Assembly (NCBI GenBank): GCA_022749755.1
Contig: CM040449.1
Coordinates: 3,429,157-3,493,156, forward strand
DNA from: Azadirachta indica
Lineage: Eukaryota; Streptophyta; Magnoliopsida; Sapindales; Meliaceae
Reading direction: 5' to 3'
DNA length: 64,000 nt
This document shows, one piece after another, positions 9,495 through 22,400 of this stretch; position 1 is the stretch's first letter, and every line of letters begins with the position of its first letter. The notes under the pieces are model-generated. The model did no database searches. It worked only from the letters and a program-made list of their open reading frames with translations, and was not told the DNA's origin. The position numbers were made by a program, and so were the translations under genes.

Positions 9495-11468
9495 ATGGCC
9501 TGCAAACCATGCGGCGTTTGTCTCTTGGTAATGATAATAGCGGCTGCGATTGTGGGTGGAGTTCTTTACGTTGTGAAACAAAAACAAAGTAAATCTAATG
9601 GCTCATCCGGAAAATCGGAAAAGGGGTACGCCGATGCCCTCAAAATCGCCATGCAGTTTTTCGATATTCAAAAATGTATTTTCTTCTTCTTCTTACCTTC
9701 ATCTTATTAATTTATGTAATGTCCTTGTATTAAATGTTCGATCATTTGGCTGTTGCATATATGCAGCCGGTAAGTTGGTGAATAACAAAATAACATGGAG
9801 AGGGGATTCAGGGCTTAAAGATGGAAGTGAGGCAAAATTGGATCTTTCGCAAGGATTGTATGACGCGGGAGATGCAGTGAAATTTAATTTTCCAATGGCT
9901 TTTACTGCAACGATGTTGTCGTGGGCAATCCTAGAGCGCGGTTCCCGGATGGATTCAAATGGTGTGGATCAGCTAAAACACGCTCAAGACTCTCTAAAAT
10001 GGATAACTGATTATCTCGTCAATTGCCATCCAAATGAAAATACGCTCTATATTCAGGTGGGTGACGCTGAAAAGGACCATAAGTGTTGGCAAAAGCCTGA
10101 AAGCTGGACAGGAAAGAAACCACTCGCTCAGATCAACAAAACTGCCCCCGGATCAGATGTTGCGGCTGAAACTGCAGCTGCTTTGGCTTCGGCATCTATG
10201 GTTTTTAAAAAAACTGATTCAACATATTCATCCAAGCTTCTAAAGCATGCTAGACAATTGTTTAGCTTTGCTGACAAATATAGAGAACTTTATAGTGTCT
10301 CCATTCCCGAAGTAAAGACATATTACAATTCAACAGGATACGGGGACGAGCTTTTATGGGCAGCTAGCTGGTTGTATCACGCAACCAAGGAGAAAGATTA
10401 CATAGATTTTGTGACTGGCTCAGCCGCAGATGATTATGCTAACTTCGGAAAACCAAGCTGGTTTAGTTGGGATAACAAGCTCGCAGGAACCCAGGTATAT
10501 TTTAGCCTTTTGAGGCCGTGAAATTATAAGCTGCTAAAAGCTTTGCAAAACTACATCCGAGTAGTTTTCTGCTGCTTAACTTGTGAACAATCTTGAATTT
10601 GCCGTGTAGGTTTTATTATCCAGGGTATGCTTCTTTGGTGGAGAGGATGGCTCAGATAGTAAACTTCAAAAGTACAAGGCAACAGCTCAGAGTCTCATGT
10701 GCACTCTTCTACCAGAATCTCCATCAGTTACTACGGAGAGAACAGAGGGTAATTAGTTAATTTCTGCTTGTAGAATTATTATTGACATTTCAGTTAGCTT
10801 CATCGTGTGTACGTCTTTTAATTTGTTTCTATTCTAATCTTAATCAAAACACGCAGGTGGTCTTATATGGATCACCGAGTGGAACGCTCTACAGCATCCC
10901 GTTGCTGCTGCATTTTTGGCTTCTCTATACGGGGATTACATGGAAACATCAGATAACAAGGAGCTTGAATGTGATGGAAAAACTTTCAAACCAGGAGATC
11001 TTCGTGAGTTTGCCCGGAAACAGGTGCGCGTACACCATGCCCAAATTCCACCATCTTCGTGAATAATATATGTTAAAAATGGCTTTAAACACTAAATTGT
11101 GCGTGTATTGTAACATATAACTTGACGTCCAGGCTGATTACGTTTTGGGCGACAATCCAAATTCAATGAGCTATCTCGTTGGGTATGGAAGCAAATTCCC
11201 AAAATTTGTGCACCACAGAGGAGCTTCGATCCCAGCTGATGAATACCCTGGGTGCAACGACGGGTTCAAGTATCTGGCGTCATCTAAACCAAATCCCAAT
11301 GAAGCAACTGGAGCACTTGTGGGGGGACCAGCCCTGAATGAAACGTACGATGATAACCGGAATAATACCCAGCAAACCGAACCAACCACGTATAGCAGTG
11401 CTCTCCTTGTTGGTCTCCTCTCAAGTTTGGTCACTAGCTCTCAGTCTGTAGAGAAATCCTTCCCTTAA
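9495..11468 (+). CDS. Membrane-anchored endo-1,4-beta-glucanase, GH9 family (tandem copy A)
   Basis: Exons 9495-9675, 9767-10494, 10610-10748, 10857-11023 and 11133-11468 sum to 1551 bases, 516 residues with no lesion. The protein has a short cytosolic head with three cysteines (MACKPCGVC), one membrane helix at about residues 10-27, a linker, then a full GH9 catalytic domain. Visible GH9 marks are LYDAGDAVKFNFPMAF with the catalytic-base Asp pair, VHHRGASIP, and the C-terminal NETYDDNRN...EPTTY segment with the catalytic Glu. GH9 enzymes cut beta-1,4-glucan at the wall or apoplast. The closest family I recall is Arabidopsis GH9B7 (endoglucanase 10). Copy B lies 1.4 kb downstream. Copy A lacks the intron that copy B has after the YIQ codons (10056/10057 here). 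It is the more divergent of the two. Confidence 0.9.
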
Positions 11469-12908
11469 ACCTAGCTTTAGCTGTTTATTTCGTTTGACTT
11501 GTGAGATTGTCAACAGCGTTTTTCTTCGGAAGAAAATAGCTCTGTCAAATTTTTTTCAATTGTTTGAATCTGCTTTAAAGGGGTCTATCACAGTCCTTGA
11601 TAAGATCTAATTTTGAGCTTAATTTATTTGTTTCTGTTCTAATAATAAAATCTTAACATCTTTAAAATGGATGGTCAAACAAAGAGTGATGATTTGTAAA
11701 CAGTTGCAGTCTAGTATTAGATAGAAAATTAGATATTTTCATAGAAAAATATTTAGTTGCAAAATCTAGTTTTATGTGTTGCGGATTTGAATTCACTGTT
11801 ACTATAAAATAAAAAAGTTTTGTTTCTTACAAAACTCCTCCACTCTTAAAAACATTCTATTATAAGATTTAATCTGTAAATGAAAATAACATTGCACATT
11901 AATTTTAGATGATTATGTCAAGTCTTCTCTTTTGAATGATATAATGTTTATTAATCGAATTCTATAGTTTTTAAATTATTACTACCTTATCATTTAATCT
12001 TATTTAATATTATTTAGGATAATAGTAAACTTCCCAAACTATACCTTTGTCTGTATTTTAAGTGATGTGGGTCATGTAAAATATTGTCAAATTTGTCATC
12101 CAAACTCTCGCCGCTTAAAATAGGAGTTAGGATAATTATTCGAAATGTATAATAATTTTGTTTTACAGACTAGTTAAAATGAGGCCCATAAGTCAACGGA
12201 CCATAAATAATAATCTAAAATATCATTAAGCCCAAGTGGGTTGGGTTGGGTTGGGCTGAGGTCATAGTCCTCCGTGAGAATGAATCACGTTAGGCCCAAT
12301 GACGGTGAATTAATATGTGTAAACGTGGGTCCTTGCTTTGTGGTCCCGGATGCTGACACTGCAACCGGACCAACCACTCCCCGCTACACAGCGCACTCCA
12401 CCCACTGATATTGGCCACTAATACTAGTTAGCTTTAAATTTAAAGAACTCATTCCAGCTCGTTTAACAGTCAAAATCGATTGGGACCCACTTCATAATCA
12501 ACGGCAGATAATGAGTCCTCCTCCACCTTCCATTTTCCAAGCAGTCAACATTCGTTGCCTCTGTCGCAAATCACCTCCTCACGCACAAATAATTCCAGGG
12601 CCATTTCCGTCATTATGTGCCAAAAATCAACGATTTTATCCCGCGTGAATACTACTGTCGGTGTCGGAGGAACTTCCTCATTACACACTAAAAAAAAAAA
12701 TATCTGTGATCTGATTTTGTCCTAGATCCAGCTACCGTATTCCTCAATTATACTCTGTTAAACTAATTCAGCACCCCAATACTAAATAACGGCGCTGCAT
12801 TCTGTTGTGTTTCAAAACCCTAAGCGCAAAGCTCATTGCACTGTCTATCCATGCCAACATCATTTTGAGTTGGATTTAGATCTGAAAAATTAACGGCATT
12901 GTGGTGAA
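11469..12908. other. Spacer between the tandem GH9 genes; copy B promoter
   Basis: AT-rich to about 12200, then more mixed. It holds the copy A 3' UTR and the copy B promoter, with CATTTCCGTCA at 12602, TCCCGCGTGA at 12639 and GCGCTGCA at 12792, matching the order found before copy A. No gene is seen. Confidence 0.55.
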
Positions 12909-15900
12909 ATGGGAGAGAAACCGAAGTCCAAGGGTTGTCTCGGGTGGTTCTTGGTACTAGTAATCTTGGCCCTGGTTGTGGGCGCCGTCGTTTACACCAT
13001 TAAAAAGAAATCTGGTCACTCTAATAAACCAGCCCCGGTTCCCGGTCCCCCAGGCGCTGTCGAGAAGAAGTATTCCGATGCCCTCAAAATCGCAATGCAG
13101 TTCTTGGACGTACAAAAGTGTACTTTCTTAATCTTGTTATTCCTTCCAATGCACATTAAATTTAAACATTTTAATTGTATATTATTCCTTCAAATTTGTT
13201 TATACCTGTAACGTGAAATGCTGCTGATTAGATTATTAGCTTTGGATTGATAGTTTACCCCTTGGATTTCTTGGCATTTACAAGTTATAATGTGAAAAAT
13301 CATAACATATTATTCCTTTAGTTTTTTATTTTAGTTTTCTCGTTATGCCAATTCCTTGGATTTTTTGGCTGCAGCGGGGAAGTTGGTGGATAATAAGATA
13401 TCGTGGAGAGGGGATTCAGCCCTTAAAGATGGAAGTGAAGCAGGTGTGGATCTCTCAAAGGGCATGTATGATGCTGGGGATCACATGAAATTTGGTTTTC
13501 CGATGGCTTTTACTGCGACAGTGTTGTCGTGGGCCATCCTTGAGTATGGAGATCAGATGGAGGAAGTGGATCAACTGGCACCTGCTCAGGGCTCTCTCAA
13601 ATGGATTACTGATTACCTTATCAATGCCCATCTCTCTGAGAATGTGCTCATTATTCAGGTTGCTATGCTCTTCTGCTCCTATCCACCGACTTATTTTTGT
13701 TTCTCATAGTCTCTATGTATATGTGAGTTTGTGTCTCCATTTGTTTTTACGTTATTAGATTTCTGCTAAATACTAATGGTAAATCGTGATAAAATTTGAC
13801 CAACATCCGCAGCTTTAGGTTAGATCAACAAATTCTTTATTTATCACTGCTTTTTGTGGTTATCTCTTGTATTTGTAAATTCCATTTTGTCAAAGCCTGG
13901 AATGAGATTGAACCATAATGTAAAAAATATATCTTAATTTTTTCAGAAAAGTTGTTAAATGGATTACTGTTTATAGTGATTTAGCCTTGTATAAATTTTG
14001 CATGAACATGTACATCCCCAATTTCATGACTACTGAAGAATTCATTTGTCATAGCGATGAAGTGTGTGAAGTATGTATTATGGCATAACTTCAAACTTTT
14101 GGCAGGTTGGTGATCCTGATAAGGACCATAAATGTTGGGAAAGACCTGAAAGCATGACTGAGAAGAGACCTCTCACTCAGGTCAACACATCCTTTCCTGG
14201 AACAGAGGTTGCAGCTGAAACTGCTGCTGCCATGGCCTCAGCTTCTCTGGTGTTTAAGAAGAGTGACTCAACATATGCAAGCACACTTCTTAAGCATGCT
14301 CAGCAGTTGTTTACCTTTGCTGACAAATACAGACGTTCATACAGTGTCAGCATTCCCCAAGTCCAGAACTTTTACAACTCAACAGGTTATGGAGACGAGC
14401 TCTTATGGGCTGCTAGCTGGCTCTATCATGCAACAGGGGATCAATCGTACCTTCAATATGTGACTGGACCAAATGGAAAAGCATTTGCTAACTGGGGAAG
14501 TCCAACCTGGTTTAGTTGGGATAACAAGCTTGCAGGAACACAGGTAAATTTCCTTTTTTGCAGACATAATATCCAGATGCTGATGTCACACTTTGAAACC
14601 CGTGGACTTTATGATTAACTTTTTTCAGTGAATATCTACATGGCTAATGTTTGGGATGCATGCTGAAATTCATAGCAATATCGATGGCTCACTCTTTGGT
14701 CCATCACTTTTGCATTTTAGCTAATAATATTTAGCCTTTATTAATTATTATCTTTATGTGTTAGTTGTGGCGCATCCAAATGAATTATGTATATTAGATT
14801 GTAAAACACATAATGATGGCTATCAATTGAAAGATCATTAGATCTTGGAAGTGTTCATGTCAAATCAATTTGAAGGAAAGACGTGTTTTTTCCTATATCT
14901 TATTCATAGTAGTAGTTTGTGACCAGACCGCCTTACATTGATGGGACTCCTTTAGTTGGTGTTCAAAACTATAAAATCTGCTAACCATGAGAATGATCAA
15001 AATTTTCAGTGACATTCAAAAGTAAATATTGTTGACCTAGTCAGAAGTATTTTCCAATTTGGCTTAGTGATGTTGCAGTCCCTTTATTAAGAACTTCCTT
15101 TCTGTGTGATTTTTGATCACTAGGTGACTCTCTTTTCCCAAATTTGATTAAGACTGTAGCCTATAATTTTCAGAATCCCTGTACACGATGTTACTTGTTA
15201 TTCTACTTCTGAACTTCATCAATCAATTTTGGAATTTGCATCAGGTCTTGTTATCCAGGCTAAGCTTCTTTGGTGGTAAGGACACCTCTAGCAACTCTGG
15301 CCTTCAGATGTATAGAAAAACAGCTGAGGCTGTTATGTGCAATCTTCTACCAAAATCTCCGTCAGCCACAACCAGCCGTACAGACAGTAAGTAAAATACT
15401 TATTTGCTTTTATAACTTTCTGGGTTACTATTTTTATTGCTCACTGTACACTTCAAATAACTTATACCCTGCACTTCCATTCCATCATTGAGAACCACCT
15501 TTTCCCATTTAGGCAGAGATATTGTATATATGAATATCTCTTGATCTGGATGTTATATTTTTTATTGCCAGAAATTAGGGTACTTAACTATCCCATGCAG
15601 GGTGGCATATGCTTTTATGGAAACTTAAATGAAGTCATTAGTTCTGTCATTCTACTTTATTCTTAGGATTGCTTAATTATTCGCTTTTGTTTATTGTCAT
15701 ATTTTCTTTGATGTAGGTGGTCTTATATGGGTCAGTCAATGGAACTCTTTGCAGCATCCTGTTGCTTCAGCTTTTTTGGCTGCTCTGTACGGTGACTACA
15801 TGCTTACATCACAAACTGCAGAGCTAACTTGTGATGGACATTCTTTCAAACCAAAAGATCTTCGGGCCTTTGCCAAAGATCAGGTATTCTATTTATTCTC

Positions 15901-16345
15901 TATGAGCTGTAGGTCGCAGAGGTGCAACAAATGCTAAGATGTGATAAATGACTCTTGTTAAGAAGTAACATTCCTTCCAAAACTGATCATGTAAATTTTT
16001 TCTGTTTCCCAGGTGGATTATGCTCTGGGTAACAATCCCTTGAAGATGAGCTTTCTTGTGGGCTATGGAAAGAAATTCCCACAATATGTGCACCATAGGG
16101 GGGCTTCAATTCCTGCTGATGCAACCACTGGTTGTACTGATGGCTTCAAGTGGCTTGACTCAACCCAACCCAACCCGAATGTAGCTATCGGAGGACTTGT
16201 TGGGGGGCCTTTCCTAAATGAAACATACATTGATTCTCGAAACAACTCCATGCAAGCAGAACCAACCACATACAACAGTGCTATCATTGTCGGCCTCCTA
16301 GCAAGTCTGGTCACCACTTCTTCTGCAGTAAAATCCTTCACCTAA
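12909..16345 (+). CDS. GH9B7: Membrane-anchored endo-1,4-beta-glucanase, GH9B7-like (tandem copy B)
   Basis: Six exons, 12909-13119, 13375-13658, 14106-14543, 15245-15386, 15717-15883 and 16013-16345, sum to 1575 bases, 524 residues. A basic cytosolic head (MGEKPKSKG) is followed by a membrane helix at about residues 10-29, a proline-rich linker (PAPVPGPPGAVEKK) and the GH9 domain. Motifs include LKDGSEAGVDLSKGMYDAGD with both Asp, STGYGDELLWAASWLYHAT, VHHRGASIPADATTGC, and NETYIDSRN...EPTTY with the catalytic Glu. The head-helix-proline linker layout matches what I recall of Arabidopsis GH9B7/endoglucanase 10, which also neighbours LQY1 there. The role is cellulose or xyloglucan-associated wall modification at the cell surface. 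Introns are longer than in copy A. It is likely the parental copy, since its sequence is closer to the family consensus. Confidence 0.92.
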
Positions 16346-17647
16346 AATGGCCGCAGTACATATAGCTTATTTTTGTATCAAATATATGTGCACGTGTGAC
16401 TGTAAAATTTTGTTCTTAAATGGTTTGCTCTACTCAGGGTTCTTGGTATTTTAAGGGGATAAACCTTTTGTGTAAGCATAAGCCGATTGTAGCAGTAAGT
16501 ATTGTCGTGCCCTTACAATTGTGGGTGTTGTTTTTTACCTGCTCTTGCTTTATTCTGTTGATTAAATTTTAATCAGTCCCGAAGTTTAGTTGATCAATTC
16601 TCAGAACCCGGCAATTAGGAGAAAAGGAATTGTTCATGAACAACGAAACTCTGGTGGGACGTTTATCGGTGGTGAACATCCACAAAACAGCAAATGCAAA
16701 GCTCAAACCAGAATAGCTTTCCACATTATCCTCCGAACAAAGACGGGGTGGATTGTTATTCACGTCATCAACAGTATTAAGCAAAGTACAGATAGATGAA
16801 TGCATACACGACCCTCAAATCTCAACCACATGGGGAAATTCAAGATCATGCTTATCCAAAAGAAGAATTAAGATGGGAAAAATGGGGGAGCAATACTGAT
16901 AACTATGGGGACATTGAATAAAGTTTAGCTCTTTTTGTTTCCTAATTTCCAGTCCTAGCCCAATTCATGAACAAAAGGAGAAAGTCATTCACATTAGCAC
17001 TCCAAGTGACCGGCACAAGCACAATGCCTGTGTATCGACCTAGGCCTTTCTTATCTAATTAATTAATTAATTAATTTCATAAGGTATAATAATAGTATAG
17101 GCAAGGGCCACTTTCCCTCCACCGTTGCTTTTTTTCTTTCTTCATTTCTCTTCTTGTACACGAGTCACTTTGTCCATGGTCCCTGCGGTGCATTCAAGGT
17201 CGGGTTTTTTTTTTTTTTTTTTTTTTCCTCAAAACAATCCTTTTCATTTGCATGGTCCCAACCCCATCTAAAATTAGGTTTTAAATGAAAATAAAAATCA
17301 GTAGCATCTATGAATATATCAATCTGTATCGTAGCTATTATAACTAACGTTATGAATTTAGGTATGAATTATTTTACGAAAAACCAAGAAATGGAATAAT
17401 GATGCAAAAATTCTTTATCAATTAGTAGTTACCCTTTTGCCTTTTCTTTTTTGTATTTCTATTTTTCTCTCTCTGTCCCGATCAATCCCTTTGATATGAA
17501 AGCAATTCATAACAACCCATCAATTCAAAAGGAAAAGAAAACAATATTAAATGTACGCAATTAGTAATGCCGACATTAGAAATTTTGCTAATAAAATCAA
17601 CGGCCTGGTTTATTCAGGTCAGTTTTCTATTTGACAAAGTAAATTCC

Positions 17648-17699
<52 letters not shown>

Positions 17700-17839
17700 G
17701 TAGTAGTAATAATTCACAGCTACAACTGACTTTCTGTGTGTGAAGCTCGCATCTACAAGGGATGTGTGTAGTTCGAAATTTGCTAAAATCTACGGTCATT
17801 AATCCTCCATAACAATTTTTATACATTTTGATGATCAAG
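16346..17839. other. Convergent intergenic region between GH9 copy B and LOG
   Basis: Contains the GH9 3' UTR, an ATTA run near 17058, poly-T at about 17205-17226 and the AAT microsatellite at 17648. Open frames on both strands near 16570-16800 overlap each other and match nothing I recognise. No gene is called. Confidence 0.55.
17648..17698. repeat. (AAT)17 microsatellite
   Basis: Seventeen uninterrupted AAT units, followed by a few TAG/TAA units. It lies about 140 bp beyond the LOG stop codon and may fall in its 3' UTR. Confidence 0.95.
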
Positions 17840-19040
17840 TCAACGAGCAATGTCTGACTTATTTGTATAACCCAACTGTTGCTCCATCTCCCAGCTTAAC
17901 TTCGAGGCCACCCCAGAGTGCTTCGGAACATATTCCTGATTAAAATCCAACGGCTCTGATTATGTCACTGCTTTCGACTAACTGATTACCATCCTAACGT
18001 GGTGTGTTGCGCGTGTGCATACGTGTACAGATATAATTGGACAAGGGTAAATGAAAAACGTACCTCAAGCTCGCACATTAGTTCCTGGGCAGTTTGGGCA
18101 GAAACAATAATTTGTCGGGCAGCGGGTGCTATGAAACCTTCATCAACAGCCTTGTCTATGAACGATAACAATGAGTTGTAGTATCCATCAACGTTCAACA
18201 AACCCACCTGTGTCAAGAATAATTTAATTTTTACGCTAAACTAATTTTCGAAGTACTATTAATTAATTAATTAATTAATTAATTAATTAAATAATTACGG
18301 GTTTATCATGGATTCCGAGTTGAGCCCAAGTGATTACTTCAAGGAGTTCTTCGAGAGTTCCATATCCACCTGTAGATTGAATTTTAATCAGCCTTTAAAA
18401 CTACAGTTATGTTAAAGTATGGGATTAGATTTAGCGTGGCTAATTAAGTAATTAAAAATTGAAAGTAGAGATTTAAACACCTGGCAAAGCAATAAATGCA
18501 TCAGCTTGACGAGCCATCTCAGCTTTGCGCTGGTGCATGCCTGATACAGCTCTTACTTCTCCCACTGTCTCTCCAGTTATCTGAAATATTTTACACCCCC
18601 CAACAAAGATGCTTGCTTATATGTAAAATAAAATTACAGGATTCATTTTACATAGAAACTGAACTTATTAATATTCGTGTTGCATTTTTAAGTTGATAAA
18701 TTACCTCTCTGGGCATGAGGGTCTTGGGAATTACTCTGCGGATAAAGAAAAAAAAGGAGAATGAAAAATGGTGTGGGTGACACTGGCAGAGAAAGAACAG
18801 AGAGAAGATGAAATAAGTTTGCATATTTATATATGTATATACCCTAACACGTGGCGACCACCATCATATACAGCTTGGGAAACAAGACCCATCAAACCAA
18901 TGCTCCCTCCTCCGTAAACCAAGTCAATGCTTCTTTCTACCTGCAATTATTTTATACACTTACGTGTTTAATTCAAAACAAAACCCCGCAAGTAATATTT
19001 TTTCATTGAAATACAACTAACGTACAGACACTTTCATTAA

Positions 19041-19071
<31 letters not shown>

Positions 19072-19482
19072 GAATTCTCCGTTTCTGTCCATCTTTCAAT
19101 CCAGGAAAAACAGAACAAACAGAGCTTACAGAATCAGAATGAAAGAATAGGATCAGTTAAGTTCTAATTTATTGTAGTCGGGGGCTGAAAAAAGCCTGGA
19201 TTCCGGATAGAAATTAAACTAAATATTACAGGAATCACCAGAATGGTTTGGAACGGAACACTTCATGATCAGATGTTTAAGAAACTGCTTGTCAGAAAGA
19301 ATTGAAAACGAGAATCAGAACAGAACAAACTGGGACAAAGTTAGTACCAGTTGTTTGCCAAGCTGAATAGCAGCAAGCTGATAGCTAGGATTCTTGCCAG
19401 GGCTGCTCCCACAAAAGACACAAACACGTCTGAATCTTGATTTCGTGGGAGGCTGCAGGCATTGGAGCTTCTGAGTTTCCAT
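17840..19482 (-). CDS. LOG: LOG-type cytokinin riboside 5'-monophosphate phosphoribohydrolase
   Basis: Seven exons on the minus strand, 19482-19348, 18940-18843, 18735-18705, 18580-18481, 18369-18299, 18207-18064 and 17935-17840, sum to 675 bases, 224 residues. LOG enzymes release active free-base cytokinin from the riboside monophosphate in one step, in cytosol and nucleus. Diagnostic motifs are [40 protein letters not shown] and PGGYGTLEE (residues 121-129), with [13 protein letters not shown] and a C-terminal EYVPKHSG segment. The start at 19482 (METQKLQ) gives a normal family length. The frame stays open to another ATG at 19716, which would add 78 hydrophobic residues unlike any LOG. One of the LOG1/3/4-type members by sequence; the exact paralogue was not resolved. 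Exon 3 is only 31 bp. The gene looks intact. Confidence 0.93.
18258..18291. repeat. (ATTA)n microsatellite in a LOG intron
   Basis: About eight ATTA units in the intron between the exons 18369-18299 and 18207-18064. It is close to the splice donor side on the minus strand. Confidence 0.9.
19042..19071. repeat. (TTA)n microsatellite in LOG intron 1
   Basis: About nine TTA units inside the first LOG intron (18941-19347). Confidence 0.9.
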
Positions 19483-22400
19483 AACAGGAAAAGTTTTAGA
19501 ACAAAATTGCTTTCCCTGAATTGGGATTTTCTGTTGTAAGAGAATTAATGCGTTTTTTTGTTGTGTTATAGGAGAATGAGAATGAGAATGAGAAAGGGAA
19601 AGAGAAAAGAGGAAGACAAAGTCAGCAGCTGCAGCAAAGCAAATCAAATGTTTTTGAAAAACTAAAAAGCCCAAAAAGTAAGGGAATGAGAATTGGTGAG
19701 ATTGGTGCCTTTTCATATATCCAATTCGATGTCACGCAAAAATTTCATTTTCTCGCAACTTCTCATCTCATGACATTTTTATTAAACGAATTTCACGTTG
19801 TTAAGCAAAGTGATATGTCGTTTTCATTTACACGTACTCTTTGGTTTTAGTTGTAATAATCATTATAATTAATAGTAATTATACTTGCTACAATAACAAT
19901 TCTTGGAATATGCAAGTATCCATAATGATTGGGCTATAACTCCCTACAATTCTACTAAGTCTCTTTTTTCCATTTTCTCCAAAACTAGTCATTCATTGCT
20001 CTGATCATGATTGCCTTCTCTCCACTTAACAAACATAACAATTTTTGGTTTCATTATCCTCGAAACCAAAATTGCTTCGTTAATAATTTTTTTTAAAGTC
20101 ATCAGTAAGAGATTTAGAATTCAAATTTCACTGATATACTTTAAAATTGAAGAGAGATTTAATTTTGAGAGTATCGTCCTCTTTATGGGATCAAAACTTA
20201 GGGCTATATAACCGCAAAATCAATTTAATATAAATAAACTAAAAATATAAAGTTAATTATGTTAATACAAAATAACTGGGTTTTCATTGTTTAACTCTTT
20301 AATAAATAATTATGAATATGATAATAAGATAATCAACATGTTTGATCCACAAAATATATATTAAAAGTACACTCAGATTTTAAAAATGAAAAATGTTATA
20401 TAATAATTAAATATTGTTTTTGAGTTAATAAAATGGTTTTGATGAGGGGGCCATCATCTCCATTCTGATTTATGAAATATGTTGGTTTTATTCAACGCGC
20501 AATGGAAATTGAAAGTTTATTTATAAATAAATTAATCTAGTTGGATAATTGGGAGCCATGTTAATCAACAATACTCTTCCTATGTTTTGTTGATGAGTAT
20601 CCAAAGTATTTTTAAAAATATATATTGAATTTATCATTTCCTGCAAATTATACGAGTAATCAAAATTCTCATTTCATCGAGTAAATATAATGTTGCGGTT
20701 AATATTTAATAAAAAAAAAAGATATAAATAAATAATAATCATGCATAGATATATATATATATATATATATAGTATCATTAATACAACTTATATATTAATT
20801 AATTAATTAATTAATTAATTAAAATTAAAATAAATAATGTACACGGTGTATCATATTCATATCCATGTGACTGAAGTAAGTACTTGGCTCTTAAGTTACA
20901 TAATATTCCACGACGAAAACAAGTTGCAATTGATATTTGAATGAAGAAAAACACTTGCTTAAATTAAATTAATATATAATGGTAGATGATTGATTAATTA
21001 CATAATAATCCTGACATATGTATCATGCATGTATGCATAGATGAAAGAATTAAATGATAAGTTGGTGGACACGTGATCCTATGAAATGCAGTCTGTCCCA
21101 CTAGGGAAAAATCATTACCAACTAATTAATGCACTAATTAGGAAGTTTCTTCTTCGTGATCAGCTACATACTATATATACTATACTAATACTGCATGCTG
21201 CTGATACAAATTATATATATACTCACCCACATTCATATTCAGATTCAGCAGATATATATAAAATAAAAGGGAAAAAGAAACTTTAAAAGGGATCGATCTG
21301 AATCTCCTTAATCAATTAGTGTACTAATACTACCAATTAAGCTGGAATATTGGAGCAACTATACTATACTATACTATACTATACTATACTATACTTTATT
21401 ATAAAATACTATTGAAACTAATGTAATATGTATTACAGCTGTAACCTTGGTTGTTCATATGCATTTGTCTATGCCTAGCTAGCTTCTTAATTTGCACTCC
21501 CACTCTCCCCTCCCACTTCAATCTCTGCACTGCCCCCTCTCCGTCCCTATATATATATATATATAATACATAGTATTCTCAATCTACAGTGATTCGGTGA
21601 AATTAATTACATTATTGTGTGTGGCAGTCTATTTAAATTTTAATTGGTGCTAGGCTCGCTAGTGCTATATGTATTGTATATACATATATGTGTTATTAAT
21701 ATAATTAAGAGATATAACCCACTTTCCTTGTGCTTATCTAATACTGCACTTATGTTTATCTTCTTCTCTTGTATGCGCGCAGCCCTTCTTTGACGGTAAT
21801 TATTAGAATAAATATCCTATCAAATTGTAATTTTAATTTGATAGTAATTGAAACTCCACTGTGAATAAATTATTATATAATTAGTTTAATCCCTAAGACA
21901 ATTAAACAAACAAACAAACAAACAAACCTGGAGAATTAGAGGAGCTCGCTCGTGCTTGGACTCGCTCGCTCGCTCGTGCAGCAAGATTCTCGATCATATA
22001 TATATATATATATAATGAGAACTGAAATTAATTTATGTAACGAAATAGAAGTTAGTTCATTATTATGGGATTTGAATATGATTCGATTTAAGTGAATTAA
22101 TTAATTAAGTGATGAGTACGCTCCATCGACCTTGTACTTTCTCAAAAGGGGAAATTGAGGAGATCGAAGCATATGCTTGCTTTCAGTATCCAACAGAATC
22201 TCTACTATCAGAGATAGCAGTTCAGCTCGTAATCTCTGGAAAACCTCTCTTTTACAATGTGTGTATGTGTGTGTGTGTGTGTTTTTTTTTTTTTTAATTT
22301 TTTCTTTAGAATATTGTATGTATGAGAATTCGGTAAGTTTCCGATGGTGCGTCGACGAAGACAATGTGTTCATACGTGTAACAAACTCATTTCTCAAGAA

